In this document: piece by piece, positions 28,090 to 36,799 of the stretch
Numbering within the stretch: the first letter of the stretch is position 1
Layout: every line of letters starts with the position of its first letter
From: Egibacteraceae bacterium
GTDB taxonomy: Bacteria > Actinomycetota > Nitriliruptoria > Euzebyales > Egibacteraceae
Reading direction: 5' to 3'
Length of the DNA stretch: 64,000 bases
Assembly (NCBI GenBank): GCA_030446745.1
Contig: JAUJMS010000004.1
Span: forward strand, 62,001 to 126,000
The notes under the pieces: generated by a model
Told to the model about the DNA's origin: nothing
Database searches by the model: none
Seen by the model: only the letters and a program-made list of their open reading frames with translations
Made by a program: the position numbers and the translations under genes

Positions 28090-28914
28090 TCACGAGCCGT
28101 TGCAGTGCGGACCTGCCGGCGGTTGCTGCAGCGTGCCGCCCTGCCGCGACGGGCCCGTCACGATCGTTGAGGTGTCGACGACGACCTTGCCGTCGACGAC
28201 GTTGATCTTGAACCGGTCCAGCCCGCGGGGCGCGGGGCCGAACTCGTACTCGCCCCAGCGGTTGTAGCGAGAACCGTGGCAGGGGCACTCGAACCACTCT
28301 GAGGACTCACACCACGGCACCCGGCAGCCGAGGTGGACGCAGCGCTGGTACAGGGCCATGAACGGCGCGCCGTTGGTGATGTCGGCGTAGATGCCCTGAG
28401 GGTCGAGGGCCGGGTCGTAGGCGACGACGTAGGCGCGACCCGCCGGGTACTCGAAGCGACCGCCGCCGGCCGCGATGGCGTCGGCGACCTCGCCCTCACC
28501 GCCGATGTCGAGCTGCGCGCCGAAGCCGCCGCGCAGGCTCGGCCACAAGAAGCCGAGGCTCGCGCCGGCGAAGCTCGCGAACAGCCCGCCACCTGCGACG
28601 AGCAAGCCCAGACGGAAGAAGTCGCGGCGCGTCGGGCCCTCGTGGCGTTTCTGCCGCTTGGGCGCCATGGGCTTGGGCGGCGCGCTGGTGCCGTCACCGC
28701 GCGTCATCGTGCCGCCGGTGCCCGCCGCCTCCGTCGCCGTGGCCGCCATCAGCCGCGCACCGAGGTCGCAGCCGGTCGGCAGCGGCCGGCGCTGGATCGG
28801 CGCGCGTCCGGCCGGATACACCGCGAGGTTGTTGCGCCGGATCCACCAGAACGCCACCGCAAGCAGGCCGACCGTCGTGGCGAACAGGGCCAGGGTTGTC
28901 GTCATCGCCGTCAC
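28090..28914 (-). CDS. Rieske iron-sulfur protein (274 aa)
   Basis: High-potential 2Fe-2S subunit of the menaquinol:cytochrome c oxidoreductase. Ligand boxes: C192-V-H194-L-G-C197 and C210-P-C212-H213-G, with C202 extra. A twin-arginine sequence TRRDFFRLGLLVAGGG (about 95-110) precedes the usual transmembrane helix, so the folded domain is probably Tat-exported. An additional N-terminal helix (FATTVGLLAVAFWWIRR) lies before it. Start may be GTG at 28914 or ATG at 28905. Confidence 0.92.
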   Translation of the reverse strand: MTAMTTTLALFATTVGLLAVAFWWIRRNNLAVYPAGRAPIQRRPLPTGCDLGARLMAATATEAAGTGGTMTRGDGTSAPPKPMAPKRQKRHEGPTRRDFFRLGLLVAGGGLFASFAGASLGFLWPSLRGGFGAQLDIGGEGEVADAIAAGGGRFEYPAGRAYVVAYDPALDPQGIYADITNGAPFMALYQRCVHLGCRVPWCESSEWFECPCHGSRYNRWGEYEFGPAPRGLDRFKINVVDGKVVVDTSTIVTGPSRQGGTLQQPPAGPHCNGS

Positions 28915-28920
28915 CGCGCC

Positions 28921-29790
28921 TTACAGCTCGAAGAACAGCCCGTCGACCCACGGCCACACCCAGTTGAAACCGGGGCCACGGAAAAACGAGCCGACGAGCG
29001 TCATCATGCCGGAGCCGAGCAGGAAGAAGGTCATGAGCGTGAACGCCGTCTTGCGGTTCTCCGGCCGCACGGACGGGTTTTTGTCCAGATAGGGAATCGC
29101 CATCAGGCCGAGCAGCCCGACGATGCCGGGAATCGTCACGCCGGCGATCATGGGGTGGAAGTAGCGCAGTAGCTCCTGCAGGCCCAGGAAGTACCACGGC
29201 GCCTTCGACGGGTTCGGGGTGATGTTGGAGTTGGCCAGCTCGCGCAGCGGGAACGCCGGCAGCGTCGACAGCAGCGTGACGAACGCGGTCATCGCCAGCA
29301 GCGCGACGAACTCGGCGCTGATGAGGTGCGGCCAGGTGTAGACCTTGTCCTCCTGCTTGGCGCGGATCTGCTGGATGCCGTTGGGCGGGACCATCGCGAG
29401 CAGGCGATGCGTGTGGTCCTGCCCCGCCATCCGCGTCGGGGCGGCCGGCTTGGCGCCGCCGTTGCCCTTCGCCGCCAGCGCCGCCGCGACGCGGGCCTGG
29501 CGCTCCTCCGGCGTCAGCCCGCCGGGGGACAGGCTGCGCTCGGCGGTGGCCACACCACCGGCTGGGCGCGCGGTCGCGCCACCACCCCCGCCGCCGGCCG
29601 CGGCGGTCGCTGCGGCCGCTGGCGCCGGCGCAGCGGTCGACGCCTCGCGCGGCCCGAGCTGCTCGCCGGCCGCCTCTTTCTTCGCGCGCACCGCGGCGGA
29701 CTTGGCCTTCGCACGGGCGATGCGCTCGCTCTTCCCGGCGGCGATCAGCTCGTCGTAGACCTTCTGGTCCATCTCGACGTTTTCGGCCAT
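28921..29790 (-). CDS. Cytochrome bc complex subunit IV-like protein with N-terminal extension (289 aa)
   Basis: The C-terminal 160 residues carry three helices and the subunit IV/cytochrome b C-domain signature NPSKAPWYFLGLQELLRYFHP (PWYF equals the PEWY-type Qo motif), then VTIPGIVGLLGLMAIPYLD and a last helix. The first 125 residues are Lys/Ala/Gly-rich and unlike PetD. They start with a charged helix (VYDELIAAGKSERIARAKAKSA) and a run of glycines. Split from the b6-like gene, 33 bases away. The ATG follows GAAGGA. Confidence 0.88.
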   Translation of the reverse strand: MAENVEMDQKVYDELIAAGKSERIARAKAKSAAVRAKKEAAGEQLGPREASTAAPAPAAAATAAAGGGGGGATARPAGGVATAERSLSPGGLTPEERQARVAAALAAKGNGGAKPAAPTRMAGQDHTHRLLAMVPPNGIQQIRAKQEDKVYTWPHLISAEFVALLAMTAFVTLLSTLPAFPLRELANSNITPNPSKAPWYFLGLQELLRYFHPMIAGVTIPGIVGLLGLMAIPYLDKNPSVRPENRKTAFTLMTFFLLGSGMMTLVGSFFRGPGFNWVWPWVDGLFFEL

Positions 29791-29823
29791 GACTCGCGTC
29801 CTTCGGCGTGGCGTGAAGACAGG

Positions 29824-30601
29824 CTACAGGGGACCGGAGATGCCGCCGTCCTTACGGATGCGCCAGAAGTGGACGGCCAAAAAGATCGTGGTGACGAACG
29901 GCAGCGCGAGCACGTGCAGCGTGTACCAGCGCAGCAGCGTCTCGGGGCCGATCTCGACGCCGCCGAGCAGGACGAACTGCACCTGCTGGCCGAACACCGG
30001 CGTGAACCCGGCCATCGACGTGCCGACCGCGACCGCCCAGATGGCGAGCTGGTCCCACGGCAGCAGGTAGCCGGTGAACGCGAGCAGCAGCGTCAGCAGC
30101 AGCAGCACGACACCGACGACCCAGTTGAACTCCGCGGGGCCAAGCCCCGTGGTAGAAGACGCGCGCCATGTGCAAAAAGACCGTCAGCACCATCAAGTGT
30201 GCGGCCCACCGGTGCATGTTGCGGACGAGGTCGCCGAACGTCACGACCCGGATGAGCCGCTGCATGTCGGCGTAGGCGAGCTCCTGGCCCGGGCCGGCGG
30301 CGGGACGGTAGAAGAACATCAAGAAGATGCCCGTCACCGTGAGCAGGATGAACAGGAAGAAGCTCAGGCCACCGAGGCAGTAGGTGTAGGTCAGCTTCAG
30401 CCCGTGGCGCTTCACCTTCACCGGGTGCAGGTGGTACAGCACGTTGTTCATCGCCGCGAGCGCGCGGTCGCGCGACGTGTCGCGATAGCCCTTGCGGTAG
30501 ATCGACCCCGGGCGGAAGACCGACTTCCAGACGACGTTGTCCTGGACCTTCTTCTTGACCTCGTCTGGCGAGGGTCGGTGCAGCTGCGGGAAGCGGGCCA
30601 A
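29824..30601 (-). CDS. Cytochrome b6-like subunit, one frameshift
   Basis: Four-helix haem b protein of the bc/b6f family. Visible are C75 in YTYCLGG (the position that binds haem cn in b6f-type proteins), bis-His candidates H130 and H144 (NMHRW and FLHMARV), and after the shift [21 protein letters not shown] and FLAVHFW. The two halves are in different frames. Dropping one G from a four-base run (plus bases 30145-30148) joins HMARVFYHG to EFNWVVG and yields about 258 aa. Start is TTG at 30601 with AGGAAGGAA upstream. An error in the sequence is likely, since loss would disable the complex. Confidence 0.88.
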
Positions 30602-30628
30602 CGCGGCGTTCCTTCCTGTGTCCTCGAC

Positions 30629-30973
30629 CTACGATTCGACGCGCCCGAGCCACAGCGCGTCGGAGGGGCAGCGCTCCACGCAGATGGCGCAGCGGGTGCA
30701 CTCGTTGTCGTCGATGACGAACACCGCGGCGGCGGTGTTCGCCAGCGTCATGACCTCCGCATTCTCGGCGTCGGTCACGATGCTCGGCGACATCATGAAG
30801 ATGCACTCCCACGGGCAGACGTCCTCGCACGCCCGGCACAGGATGCACAGTTCGGGGGTGAGCCCGATGTGGCGCTTCGGCTTGACGCGCTCCTGCAGCC
30901 AGCTCGCGTCGACGGTCTCGATCCGGTAGTCGTCGAAGATCTCCGGATGCAACCCCTGGTCGGTCTTGCCCAC
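30629..30973 (-). CDS. 2x[4Fe-4S] ferredoxin in the bc-complex operon (114 aa)
   Basis: Two complete clusters: C43-x2-C46-x2-C49-x3-C53-P and C92-x2-C95-x2-C98-x3-C102-P, separated by a 38-residue loop. The N-terminal 40 residues are polar. GTG at 30973 is selected by a GGGAGG site 5 bases away. A ferredoxin between a membrane protein and a b-type cytochrome is unusual for a bc operon; it could feed or drain electrons at the complex or act in its assembly. No membrane or export signal is visible. Confidence 0.92.
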   Translation of the reverse strand: MGKTDQGLHPEIFDDYRIETVDASWLQERVKPKRHIGLTPELCILCRACEDVCPWECIFMMSPSIVTDAENAEVMTLANTAAAVFVIDDNECTRCAICVERCPSDALWLGRVES

Positions 30974-30986
30974 GGTCGCCTCCCGG

Positions 30987-31469
30987 CTACTTGTAGCCGC
31001 CGGACTGGGGACGGGCTTCTTCGCCCTCCGCCAGTGCGCGCGGGTAGCGACGTTGCACGAGCAGCGCAACGACGCCGAAGGCGACCATGGCGATGGTCGT
31101 CTCGGCCATGACGACCAGGTCGCGGAAGACCTGATAGAAGTTCTCGGCGATCACGGCGTTACCGCCGAATCCGAGGGTGCCGGGGATGACGGTGTCCTCC
31201 ATGAGGTCGCGCTGCCCGTCCGCGAAGTAGATCCACGCCGACGGCAGAATCCCGAACGCCCACCACGCCGCGATCGTGGCGGCCATGATCCCGAAGATCG
31301 CCGACAACCAGCCGTGGTCGTCGCGCAGCTGCTTCGCGGCGAACAGACAGGCTGCGGTCAGCGCGATGCTGCCGATCACGATCGCGACGCCGGCCCAGCC
31401 GCGGGCGAACTGCCACAGTGCCCGCCCGACCTCGGGGAGCGTTCCGAAGAACTCACCCAGCCAGTCCAC
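30987..31469 (-). CDS. Membrane protein of unknown function, first gene of bc-complex operon (160 aa)
   Basis: Not recognised. Three or four helices: WAGVAIVIGSIALTAACLFA, WLSAIFGIMAATIAAWWAFGILPSAWIYF and LVVMAETTIAMVAFGVVALLV. The stretch between the last two is soluble (about 90-115). The tail is basic. No cofactor motif. GTG start with AAAGGG 6 bases upstream; a -10/-35 pair at 31537-31566 drives it. Probably an extra subunit or anchoring partner of the ferredoxin encoded 13 bases downstream. Confidence 0.8.
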   Translation of the reverse strand: MDWLGEFFGTLPEVGRALWQFARGWAGVAIVIGSIALTAACLFAAKQLRDDHGWLSAIFGIMAATIAAWWAFGILPSAWIYFADGQRDLMEDTVIPGTLGFGGNAVIAENFYQVFRDLVVMAETTIAMVAFGVVALLVQRRYPRALAEGEEARPQSGGYK

Positions 31470-31536
31470 GTACGCCCTTTCGTGTCGCGTGCTGCCGGTC
31501 GGCGAGGCTGGTCACATCCCCCTTCCGCGGCGGCCA

Positions 31537-31566
31537 ACTGTACCGGTGGGCAGCCGCGACCGCCAA
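31537..31566 (-). promoter_or_regulatory. Promoter of the bc-complex operon
   Basis: On the minus strand TTGGCG (31561-31566), an 18-base spacer and TACAGT (31537-31542) form a housekeeping-type promoter. The leader would be about 60 bases, unlike the leaderless genes around it. Confidence 0.55.
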
Positions 31567-31574
31567 CGTCGCGG

Positions 31575-32216
31575 TCACCCCGACGAGGCCGTCGTCACCC
31601 CCAGCTGGCCCTCCAGCAGGTCGCGCAGCTGCTCCGCGTCGAGCGCCCCGGTGTGGCGAAACACCACCGAACCGTCCGCGTCGACGAACAGCGTCGTCGG
31701 CATCCCGAAGCTGCGAACCTCCTTGTAGAACTCGCCCTGCGGGTCGGCCGCCAGCGCGTAGTCGATGCCGAGCTCCTCGGCGAACGGCTCGGCGACCGCC
31801 GCGGAGTCCTGGACGTTGACGCCGAGGAACGCGACGGCGTCGCCGGTCTCGGCCGCCACCTGCTGAAAGTCGGGCATCTCCTTGACGCACGGCGCGCACC
31901 AGGTGGCCCAGAAGTTCACGACCAGCGGCTTGCCGCGGAAGCCGCCGAGGTCGACCGGGGCGCCGTCGGCGAACCCATCAAGGCTGCGGTCCGGCAGCGG
32001 GAACGTCTCGTCGGGCGCCGGGCGGTCGTCGAGCAGCGTCTCACCGGCGACCGCAGGCGCCGACGCGACCGCAAGCGGCGGCGCCGTCTCCGGCCGCGAC
32101 GACAGCGCCACCGCCGCGATGCCCGCGATGAGCGCGACGGCCAACGCCGCGCCGAGCACGACGGTGCGCCGGCCGGCGCGGCCGCGATCTGGCGGCGGCG
32201 CCTCGTCTTCGGTCAT
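31575..32216 (-). CDS. TlpA-family thioredoxin, membrane-anchored (213 aa)
   Basis: An uncleaved signal anchor (VVLGAALAVALIAGIAAVAL, residues about 19-38) is followed by a redoxin domain with W-C107-A-P-C110 in VNFWATWCAPC and the cis-Pro region GMPTTLFVD. It resembles the 25465 protein but has an anchor helix instead of a lipobox. It probably serves cytochrome c maturation or another extracytoplasmic thiol reduction. ATG at 32216 follows TACGGT by 6 bases. Confidence 0.9.
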   Translation of the reverse strand: MTEDEAPPPDRGRAGRRTVVLGAALAVALIAGIAAVALSSRPETAPPLAVASAPAVAGETLLDDRPAPDETFPLPDRSLDGFADGAPVDLGGFRGKPLVVNFWATWCAPCVKEMPDFQQVAAETGDAVAFLGVNVQDSAAVAEPFAEELGIDYALAADPQGEFYKEVRSFGMPTTLFVDADGSVVFRHTGALDAEQLRDLLEGQLGVTTASSG

Positions 32217-32222
32217 CTGCCC

Positions 32223-32228
32223 ACCGTA
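32223..32228 (-). promoter_or_regulatory. -10 box (TACGGT), leaderless
   Basis: TACGGT on the minus strand, 6 bases before the ATG of the membrane-anchored TlpA protein. Confidence 0.45.
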
Positions 32229-32265
32229 ACGCGCGGCGCCTGGCCCGCGGTTCCGGCGTGGGAGC

Positions 32266-32396
32266 ATGACGACGGGGCACACCGAGTACCGCGTCGTGGC
32301 TATCTCTGACGTCTCGGCGAGGTCGAGGGGTTCGTCGCCGACCTCGCGGCGCTGCTCGACGACGGATCCGACGGCCTCACCCGTCGAGACGGTTGA
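32266..32396 (+). CDS. Possible small protein (about 43 aa) with a frameshift
   Basis: Weakly supported. ATG at 32266 with GGGAG upstream opens MTTGHTEYRVVAISD; after a one-base gap near 32312 a second frame continues LGEVEGFVADLAALLDDG to a TGA at 32394-32396. The joined peptide has sensible composition. It runs convergently into the end of the lipoprotein amidohydrolase by 20 bases. No family is recognised. Confidence 0.3.
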
Positions 32397-33543
32397 CCAC
32401 CGGCACGCCGCCGGCGAACACCAGCCGCACGTCGTCGTAGACCGCGGGGTCGGCGAACGGATCGCCGTCGACGGCGACGAGGTCGGCCGCCGCGCCGGCG
32501 GCGATGCGCCCCACCTCGTCGAGCCCGAGGTACTCGGCGGCGCCCGCGGTCGCGGCGGTGAGCACCTCGGCCGGCGTCATGCCGGCGCCGAGCAGCGCGC
32601 GGATCTCCGTCACCTCGATGCCGGGGGCGGTGCCGCCGTTGCCGAGGTCGCTGCCGTAGACGACGCGCCCGCCGGCCTCGCGGAACGCCGCGACCGCACG
32701 CTGCGCGCCGGGGTCGTCGCCGCGGATCTCGAGCGTCGGCACGAGCGCCATGCCGGCCTGCGCGGCGCGGACCATCTCGGGCGGCGTCACGTCGTACAGC
32801 GGCAGGTGCGCGAGCTCGTCGACGCCGGTGTCCAGCGCCATCGCCAGCCCCTTCGGGGCGCCGACGTGGGCGGTGACGCGCAGGCCGAGCGCGTGGGCAG
32901 TGTCCACGGCGACGCGCAGGGCGTCCTCGTCGAGCACCGGGCCGGCGGCGGGCTCCAGCGCGACCTTGATGACGGTGGCGCCGGCGTCGGCCTGCTCGCG
33001 TACCGCGACCGCGGCGTCCGCGGCGTCGCCGACCTCGCGCGCGGTGCCGTCCGCGCCCCATGACCGCGACGGGTAGCCGGCGACCGCGGTGAGGATCCGA
33101 CCGGCGGCCAGCACGCGCAGCGGCGTCTGGCCGGCCATCGCCAGCGCCTGGTCCGGGGGGCTGCCGAGGTCGCGCACGGTCGTGACGCCGCCGCCGAGAA
33201 TCGCCGCGGCGGTGGAGAACTGAACGTGAACGTGGCAGTCGATGAATCCTGGGAGCAGCGTCTGTCCGGTGCAGTCGATCTGGCGGGCCCCGTCGGGGAT
33301 CTCGGCCTCGGGTGCCGCCGCGATGATGCGCCCGCCGGCGACCACGACGGTGGCCGCCTGCAGCGCCCCGTCGACGGCGACCCGGCCCCGGGTCAGCGCG
33401 AGCGGCGAGGGCGGCGGGGTTGCGGTCACGTCCGCCTGCGGTCGCCGCTCGAACAGGCCCGCGCCGCAGCCGGCGAGCAGCAGACCCGCAGCGCTAGCCA
33501 GCAAGGTCCTGCGCGACGTCCTTCGCGGCGGCGACGGTGCCAT
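32377..33543 (-). CDS. Exported amidohydrolase, imidazolonepropionase-like lipoprotein (388 aa)
   Basis: Metal-dependent amidohydrolase with its ligands intact: HxH in [10 protein letters not shown], a metal-bridging Lys region in [24 protein letters not shown], and catalytic Asp in YGSDLGNGG. The N-terminus [16 protein letters not shown] has twin Arg and a lipobox, so it is a lipoprotein. The start is uncertain: ATG at 33543 causes a 50-base overlap with hemL; a TTG nearer the signal is possible. Contrast with the ligand-less relative at 10403. Substrate unknown (dipeptides or cyclic amides in the family). Confidence 0.85.
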   Translation of the reverse strand: MAPSPPRRTSRRTLLASAAGLLLAGCGAGLFERRPQADVTATPPPSPLALTRGRVAVDGALQAATVVVAGGRIIAAAPEAEIPDGARQIDCTGQTLLPGFIDCHVHVQFSTAAAILGGGVTTVRDLGSPPDQALAMAGQTPLRVLAAGRILTAVAGYPSRSWGADGTAREVGDAADAAVAVREQADAGATVIKVALEPAAGPVLDEDALRVAVDTAHALGLRVTAHVGAPKGLAMALDTGVDELAHLPLYDVTPPEMVRAAQAGMALVPTLEIRGDDPGAQRAVAAFREAGGRVVYGSDLGNGGTAPGIEVTEIRALLGAGMTPAEVLTAATAGAAEYLGLDEVGRIAAGAAADLVAVDGDPFADPAVYDDVRLVFAGGVPVVNRLDG

Positions 33544-34792
33544 CGATGTCCTCCTCGGTGTGGGCGAGGCTGACGAACACGGCCTCGTAGCCCGACGGCG
33601 GCAGGTAGCAGCCGCGTGCGAGCATCCCCCCGAAGAACCGGGCGTAGCGGTCATGGTCAGCCGCGCGCGCCGCGGCGTAGTCGCCGACCGGCGCGTCGGA
33701 GAAGAACACGCCGAGCATGCTGCCGACCTGTGGCACCTGCGCGGCGACCCCGGTCGCGGCGAACGCCTCACGTAGCCCCGTGGCGAGCCGGTCCGCGCGC
33801 GCGGTGAGCCCGCGGTACGCCTCGTCGTCGACCCGGCGTAGCGTCGCGAGGCCGGCCGCGACCGCGACCGGGTTCCCAGACAGTGTCCCCGCCTGGTACA
33901 CCGGTCCTTCCGGCGCGAGCAGGCGCATGAGGTCGCCCCGCCCGCCGAACGCGGCGAGCGGGAAGCCGCCGCCGACGACCTTGCCGAGCGTCACGAGGTC
34001 GCCGCTGACGCCGTAGTACTCCGACGCGCCGCCGCGCGCGAGCCGGAACCCGGTCATCACCTCGTCGAGGATGAGCAGCGCACCGGCGGCGCGCGTGCGC
34101 TCGCGCAGGAACTCGAGGAAGCCGGGCGCAGGCGGGACCAGGCCCATGTTCGCCGCGACGGGCTCGCAGATGACCGCGGCGACGTCGCCGGGCTGGGCGG
34201 CGAGGGCGGCGTCGACCCCGGCGCGGTCGTTCCAGGCGACGACGACGGTGTCGCGGGCGGCGCCGGCGGTGACGCCTGGGCTGTCGGGCAGCCCCAGCGT
34301 CGCCACGCCGCTGCCGGCGGCGACCAGCAGCGGGTCGGCGTGACCGTGGTAGTGGCCGGCGAACTTGATCACCGTGTTCCGCCCCGTCGCGCCGCGGGCG
34401 AGGCGGATGGCGGTCATGGTCGCCTCGGTGCCCGATGACACGCACCGCACGAGGTCGACGCCGGGCACGGCGGCGGCGATCGTCTCGGCGAGCTCGACCT
34501 CGGCCGCGGTCGGCGCCCCGAACGACGAACCGGCCACGACCGCGGCGGTCGCGGCGCCGACGACGTCGGGGTGCGCGTGGCCGAGGATCAGCGGTCCCCA
34601 GCTGCACACGTAGTCGACGTAGGTGTTGCCGTCGACGTCGGTCAGGTGCGCGCCGCGGCCTGCGGCCATGAAGCGCGGGGTGCCCCCGACCGACCCAAAG
34701 GCCCGCACCGGCGAGTTCACTCCGCCGGGGATGACGGCACGCGCTCGCTCGAACAGCTCGGCGGAGGCGCGGGTGCCGCCGCCACGGGTCAC
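33494..34792 (-). CDS. hemL: Glutamate-1-semialdehyde 2,1-aminomutase (432 aa)
   Basis: PLP enzyme that makes 5-aminolevulinate in the C5 pathway. Family motifs: [12 protein letters not shown] at the start, [17 protein letters not shown], the PLP phosphate region [54 protein letters not shown] with the PLP-binding Lys, and [12 protein letters not shown] at 34792 overlaps the aldo/keto reductase stop. Acts on the product of HemA encoded 6 kb away. Confidence 0.96.
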   Translation of the reverse strand: MTRGGGTRASAELFERARAVIPGGVNSPVRAFGSVGGTPRFMAAGRGAHLTDVDGNTYVDYVCSWGPLILGHAHPDVVGAATAAVVAGSSFGAPTAAEVELAETIAAAVPGVDLVRCVSSGTEATMTAIRLARGATGRNTVIKFAGHYHGHADPLLVAAGSGVATLGLPDSPGVTAGAARDTVVVAWNDRAGVDAALAAQPGDVAAVICEPVAANMGLVPPAPGFLEFLRERTRAAGALLILDEVMTGFRLARGGASEYYGVSGDLVTLGKVVGGGFPLAAFGGRGDLMRLLAPEGPVYQAGTLSGNPVAVAAGLATLRRVDDEAYRGLTARADRLATGLREAFAATGVAAQVPQVGSMLGVFFSDAPVGDYAAARAADHDRYARFFGGMLARGCYLPPSGYEAVFVSLAHTEEDIDGTVAAAKDVAQDLAG

Positions 34793-35787
34793 GCGTTGAC
34801 CTTCGTCGTGCGGTCGGCCTCCGCAGCGACGCCGAAGTTCTCGGCGTACAGCCGCGCGACGCGGTCGAGCTCGTCGGCGGTGAGGTCGCGGCAGTCGCTC
34901 GCGGCGGCGAACTCGGCAAGCTGCTCGCGCCCGTAGACGTTGGGCAGCGTCGTCGCGACGCCGGCGTCGGCGAGGATCCAGCGCAGCGCCGCCTGGCCCA
35001 ACGTCATGTCGGCCGTGAGGAAGTCCAGCGTCGCGACCTTTTGCACGCCTTCGACCAGCCAGCTGCGCGGGCGGTGGCGGCGGTGGTCGTTGGGCGGGAA
35101 GACGTGGTCGGCGGTGAGGTTGCCCTCGAGCATTCCCGACGAGTGCGGCACCCGCACGACCGTCGCGGTGCCGGTTTCCCGCGCGACGTCGAGCAGCTCG
35201 CGCCCAGGGTCCTGTTCGAGGATGTTGTAGATCATCTGGAGCGCGGCGAGGTCGCGCCGGCGCATGCCGTGCACGCCCTCGTCGCGCCAGCCGATCTTGG
35301 GACCCAGCGCGACGCCGTACGCGCGGATCTTGCCCGCCGCGCGCGCCTCGTCGAGGAAGGCGAACAGCGCGTCGTCGTCGAGGTGGCCCATCCGCGGGTT
35401 GTGCAGCTGCCACAGGTCGATGGTGTCGACGTTCAGCCGGCGCAGGCTCGCGTCCAGGTCGGCCCGCAGCGAGGCCACGTCGGTGCGGTGCGGCCGCTCT
35501 TGCTGGCCGCGGCGACCGTCGGTCGCGTCGAGGTCGTAGCCGAACTTCGTCGCGATGACGACCTGGTCGCGGACGTCGGCGAGCGCCGTGCCGAGCACCC
35601 GTTCGCCGTAGCCGTCGCCGTAGGCGTTGGAGGTGTCGAAGAAGGTGATGCCGGCGTCGAAGGCCGCCCGGTGCAGCGCGACGGCCTCCGCCTCGCTGTA
35701 GTCGCCCCACCAGCCGGTGGTGACGGTCCAGTTGCCGAAGCCGACCTCACTGACCTCGATGCCCGGGGCGAGCTGGCGGTACCGCAT
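34789..35787 (-). CDS. Aldo/keto reductase (332 aa)
   Basis: NADPH-dependent (beta/alpha)8 oxidoreductase. The family tetrad is suggested by [14 protein letters not shown] (Asp, Tyr), IATKFGYD (Lys) and WQLHNPR (His). The end has the cofactor region [14 protein letters not shown]. Substrate unknown. Coupled to hemL; such neighbours recur next to hemL in actinobacteria, but a haem role is not established. A -10 box TAGCAT (35818-35823) and a GAGGAG site precede the ATG. Confidence 0.9.
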   Translation of the reverse strand: MRYRQLAPGIEVSEVGFGNWTVTTGWWGDYSEAEAVALHRAAFDAGITFFDTSNAYGDGYGERVLGTALADVRDQVVIATKFGYDLDATDGRRGQQERPHRTDVASLRADLDASLRRLNVDTIDLWQLHNPRMGHLDDDALFAFLDEARAAGKIRAYGVALGPKIGWRDEGVHGMRRRDLAALQMIYNILEQDPGRELLDVARETGTATVVRVPHSSGMLEGNLTADHVFPPNDHRRHRPRSWLVEGVQKVATLDFLTADMTLGQAALRWILADAGVATTLPNVYGREQLAEFAAASDCRDLTADELDRVARLYAENFGVAAEADRTTKVNA

Positions 35788-35817
35788 GACGGGGCGCTCC
35801 TCGAAACGGGGACCCCG

Positions 35818-35823
35818 ATGCTA
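35818..35823 (-). promoter_or_regulatory. -10 box (TAGCAT) of the AKR-hemL operon
   Basis: TAGCAT on the minus strand lies 30 bases before the ATG, leaving a leader of about 24 bases with a GAGGAG site. Divergent from a TACCGT box at 35886-35891 that faces the coiled-coil gene. Confidence 0.45.
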
Positions 35824-35925
35824 CCGGCGCCGGGGTTTCCACAGACCCCGGGCGCGAGGGCGGCGTCGTTCCGCCACGCCGCCGATACCGTCGCCACGTT
35901 GCCGTGCCGGGAGGACAGGTGCACC

Positions 35926-36434
35926 ATGACGGTCGATGAGCGTTCGCGCCACGAGCTGTTCACACAGCTCGAGCGCGCGCTCGAGCGGAGGCGGCAACGA
36001 CGCTGATGGAGCATCTGCCACCGGTCGGCTGGGCCGACGTCGCGACCAAGCGCGACGTCGACGCCGACGGGGCGCTCACCCGCACCGAGCTGCGGGTCGA
36101 GATGGCCGACCTGCGCACCGAGGCGCGTCGAGATGGCCGGTCTGGGCACCGAGCTGCGCAGGGAGATGGCCACGGGCTGTGCGTGGCGAGATGGCCGACC
36201 TGCGCCAAGGACTGCGGCGAGATGGCCGGCCTGCGCCAAGGCCTGTGCGGCGAGATCGCGACGCTCACGACCGAGATGGTCGCCATCCGCAAGGAGCTGG
36301 AAGTCACCGAGCATCGCGTCGTCGCGACGCTGCGCGCCGACATGGCGAACCAGACGCGCGTCCTGCTCTTCGGGTTCTTCGGGGCGCTCGCGGGCGTCGC
36401 GGGTCTCGCCGTCACCCTTGGCTCGTCGGCGTGA
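35926..36434 (+). CDS. Coiled-coil protein with C-terminal membrane helix, frame-disrupted
   Basis: Two overlapping reading frames (35926-36006 and 36006-36434) look like one gene. The first gives MTVDERSRHELFTQLERALE; adding one base near 35983 leads to EAATTLMEHLPPVGWADVATKRD in the second. The centre is a tandem repeat of EMA-D/G-LR units, about 33 bases each (36100-36250). Units of 31, 33, 25, 31 and 33 bases put parts in three frames, but the sum restores the original frame. The end holds a coiled coil (TEMVAIRKELEVTEHRVVATL) and a helix VLLFGFFGALAGVAGLAVTL. Function unknown. Confidence 0.65.
36100..36252 (+). repeat. Imperfect 33-bp tandem repeat coding for EMADLRxELR-type units
   Basis: Five successive copies begin GAGATGGCC (or GAGATCGCG after the last). 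Unit lengths are 31, 33, 25, 31 and 33 bases, so net frame is kept although individual units shift. An 11-residue period fits a coiled coil of hendecad type. Confidence 0.7.
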
Positions 36435-36447
36435 GACGCCGCCGGCG

Positions 36448-36799
36448 TCAGACCGCGGAGCCCTTCGCGGTAGACCTTGACGCGCACGAGCTCGCCCCCG
36501 CGCACGGTGTAGAAGGCGGCCAGCGGCAGCTCGCAGGTCGCGCCGTCGACGGTGACTCGCTCGACCAGCTCGCACGCGGCCGTCTCGCCCGACACGATCG
36601 CGCGCCGCAGCTCGAGCGCGGCGTCCATCGGCGCGGCGAAGCTGTCGGTGAACAGCGCGCGGATGCTGCGGCGCCCGACGAACAGCTCGTCGCCGGTGGC
36701 GAAGACGGCGTCGGTCGAGAAGCCGGCGACGCAGCCGTCGACGTCGCGGGCGTTGAACGCGGCGAGGTGCGCTTCGACGTGGCGCAAGACGTCGGTCAC
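36448..36799 (-). CDS. SnoaL/NTF2-like protein, one frameshift at the end
   Basis: Cone-shaped NTF2-like fold: HVEAHLAAFNARDVDGCVAGFSTDAVF, then GRRSIRALFTDSF and a strand ending LVRVKVYREG. The present frame runs on past the expected end for 160 residues antisense to the coiled-coil gene. Removing one G from the run at plus 36471-36473 gives an immediate stop (EGSAV) at 36448, a natural length of about 116 aa. Its GTG overlaps the hemB stop. Function unknown; such proteins are isomerases, dehydratases or binding domains. Confidence 0.75.

Noticed and set aside
33494-33543. 50-base overlap between hemL and the exported amidohydrolase as possible gene fusion or frameshift
   Set aside because: Both proteins have complete ends in separate frames; a nearer TTG start for the lipoprotein would shorten the overlap. 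No indel needs to be assumed.
35952-35971. Perfect 8-4-8 inverted repeat CGAGCTGT-TCAC-ACAGCTCG
   Set aside because: Lies inside codons 9-16 of the coiled-coil gene and follows from its E-L...Q-L-E codons; sequence does not match the Rex consensus although the core TCAC is the same. No regulatory reading is supported.
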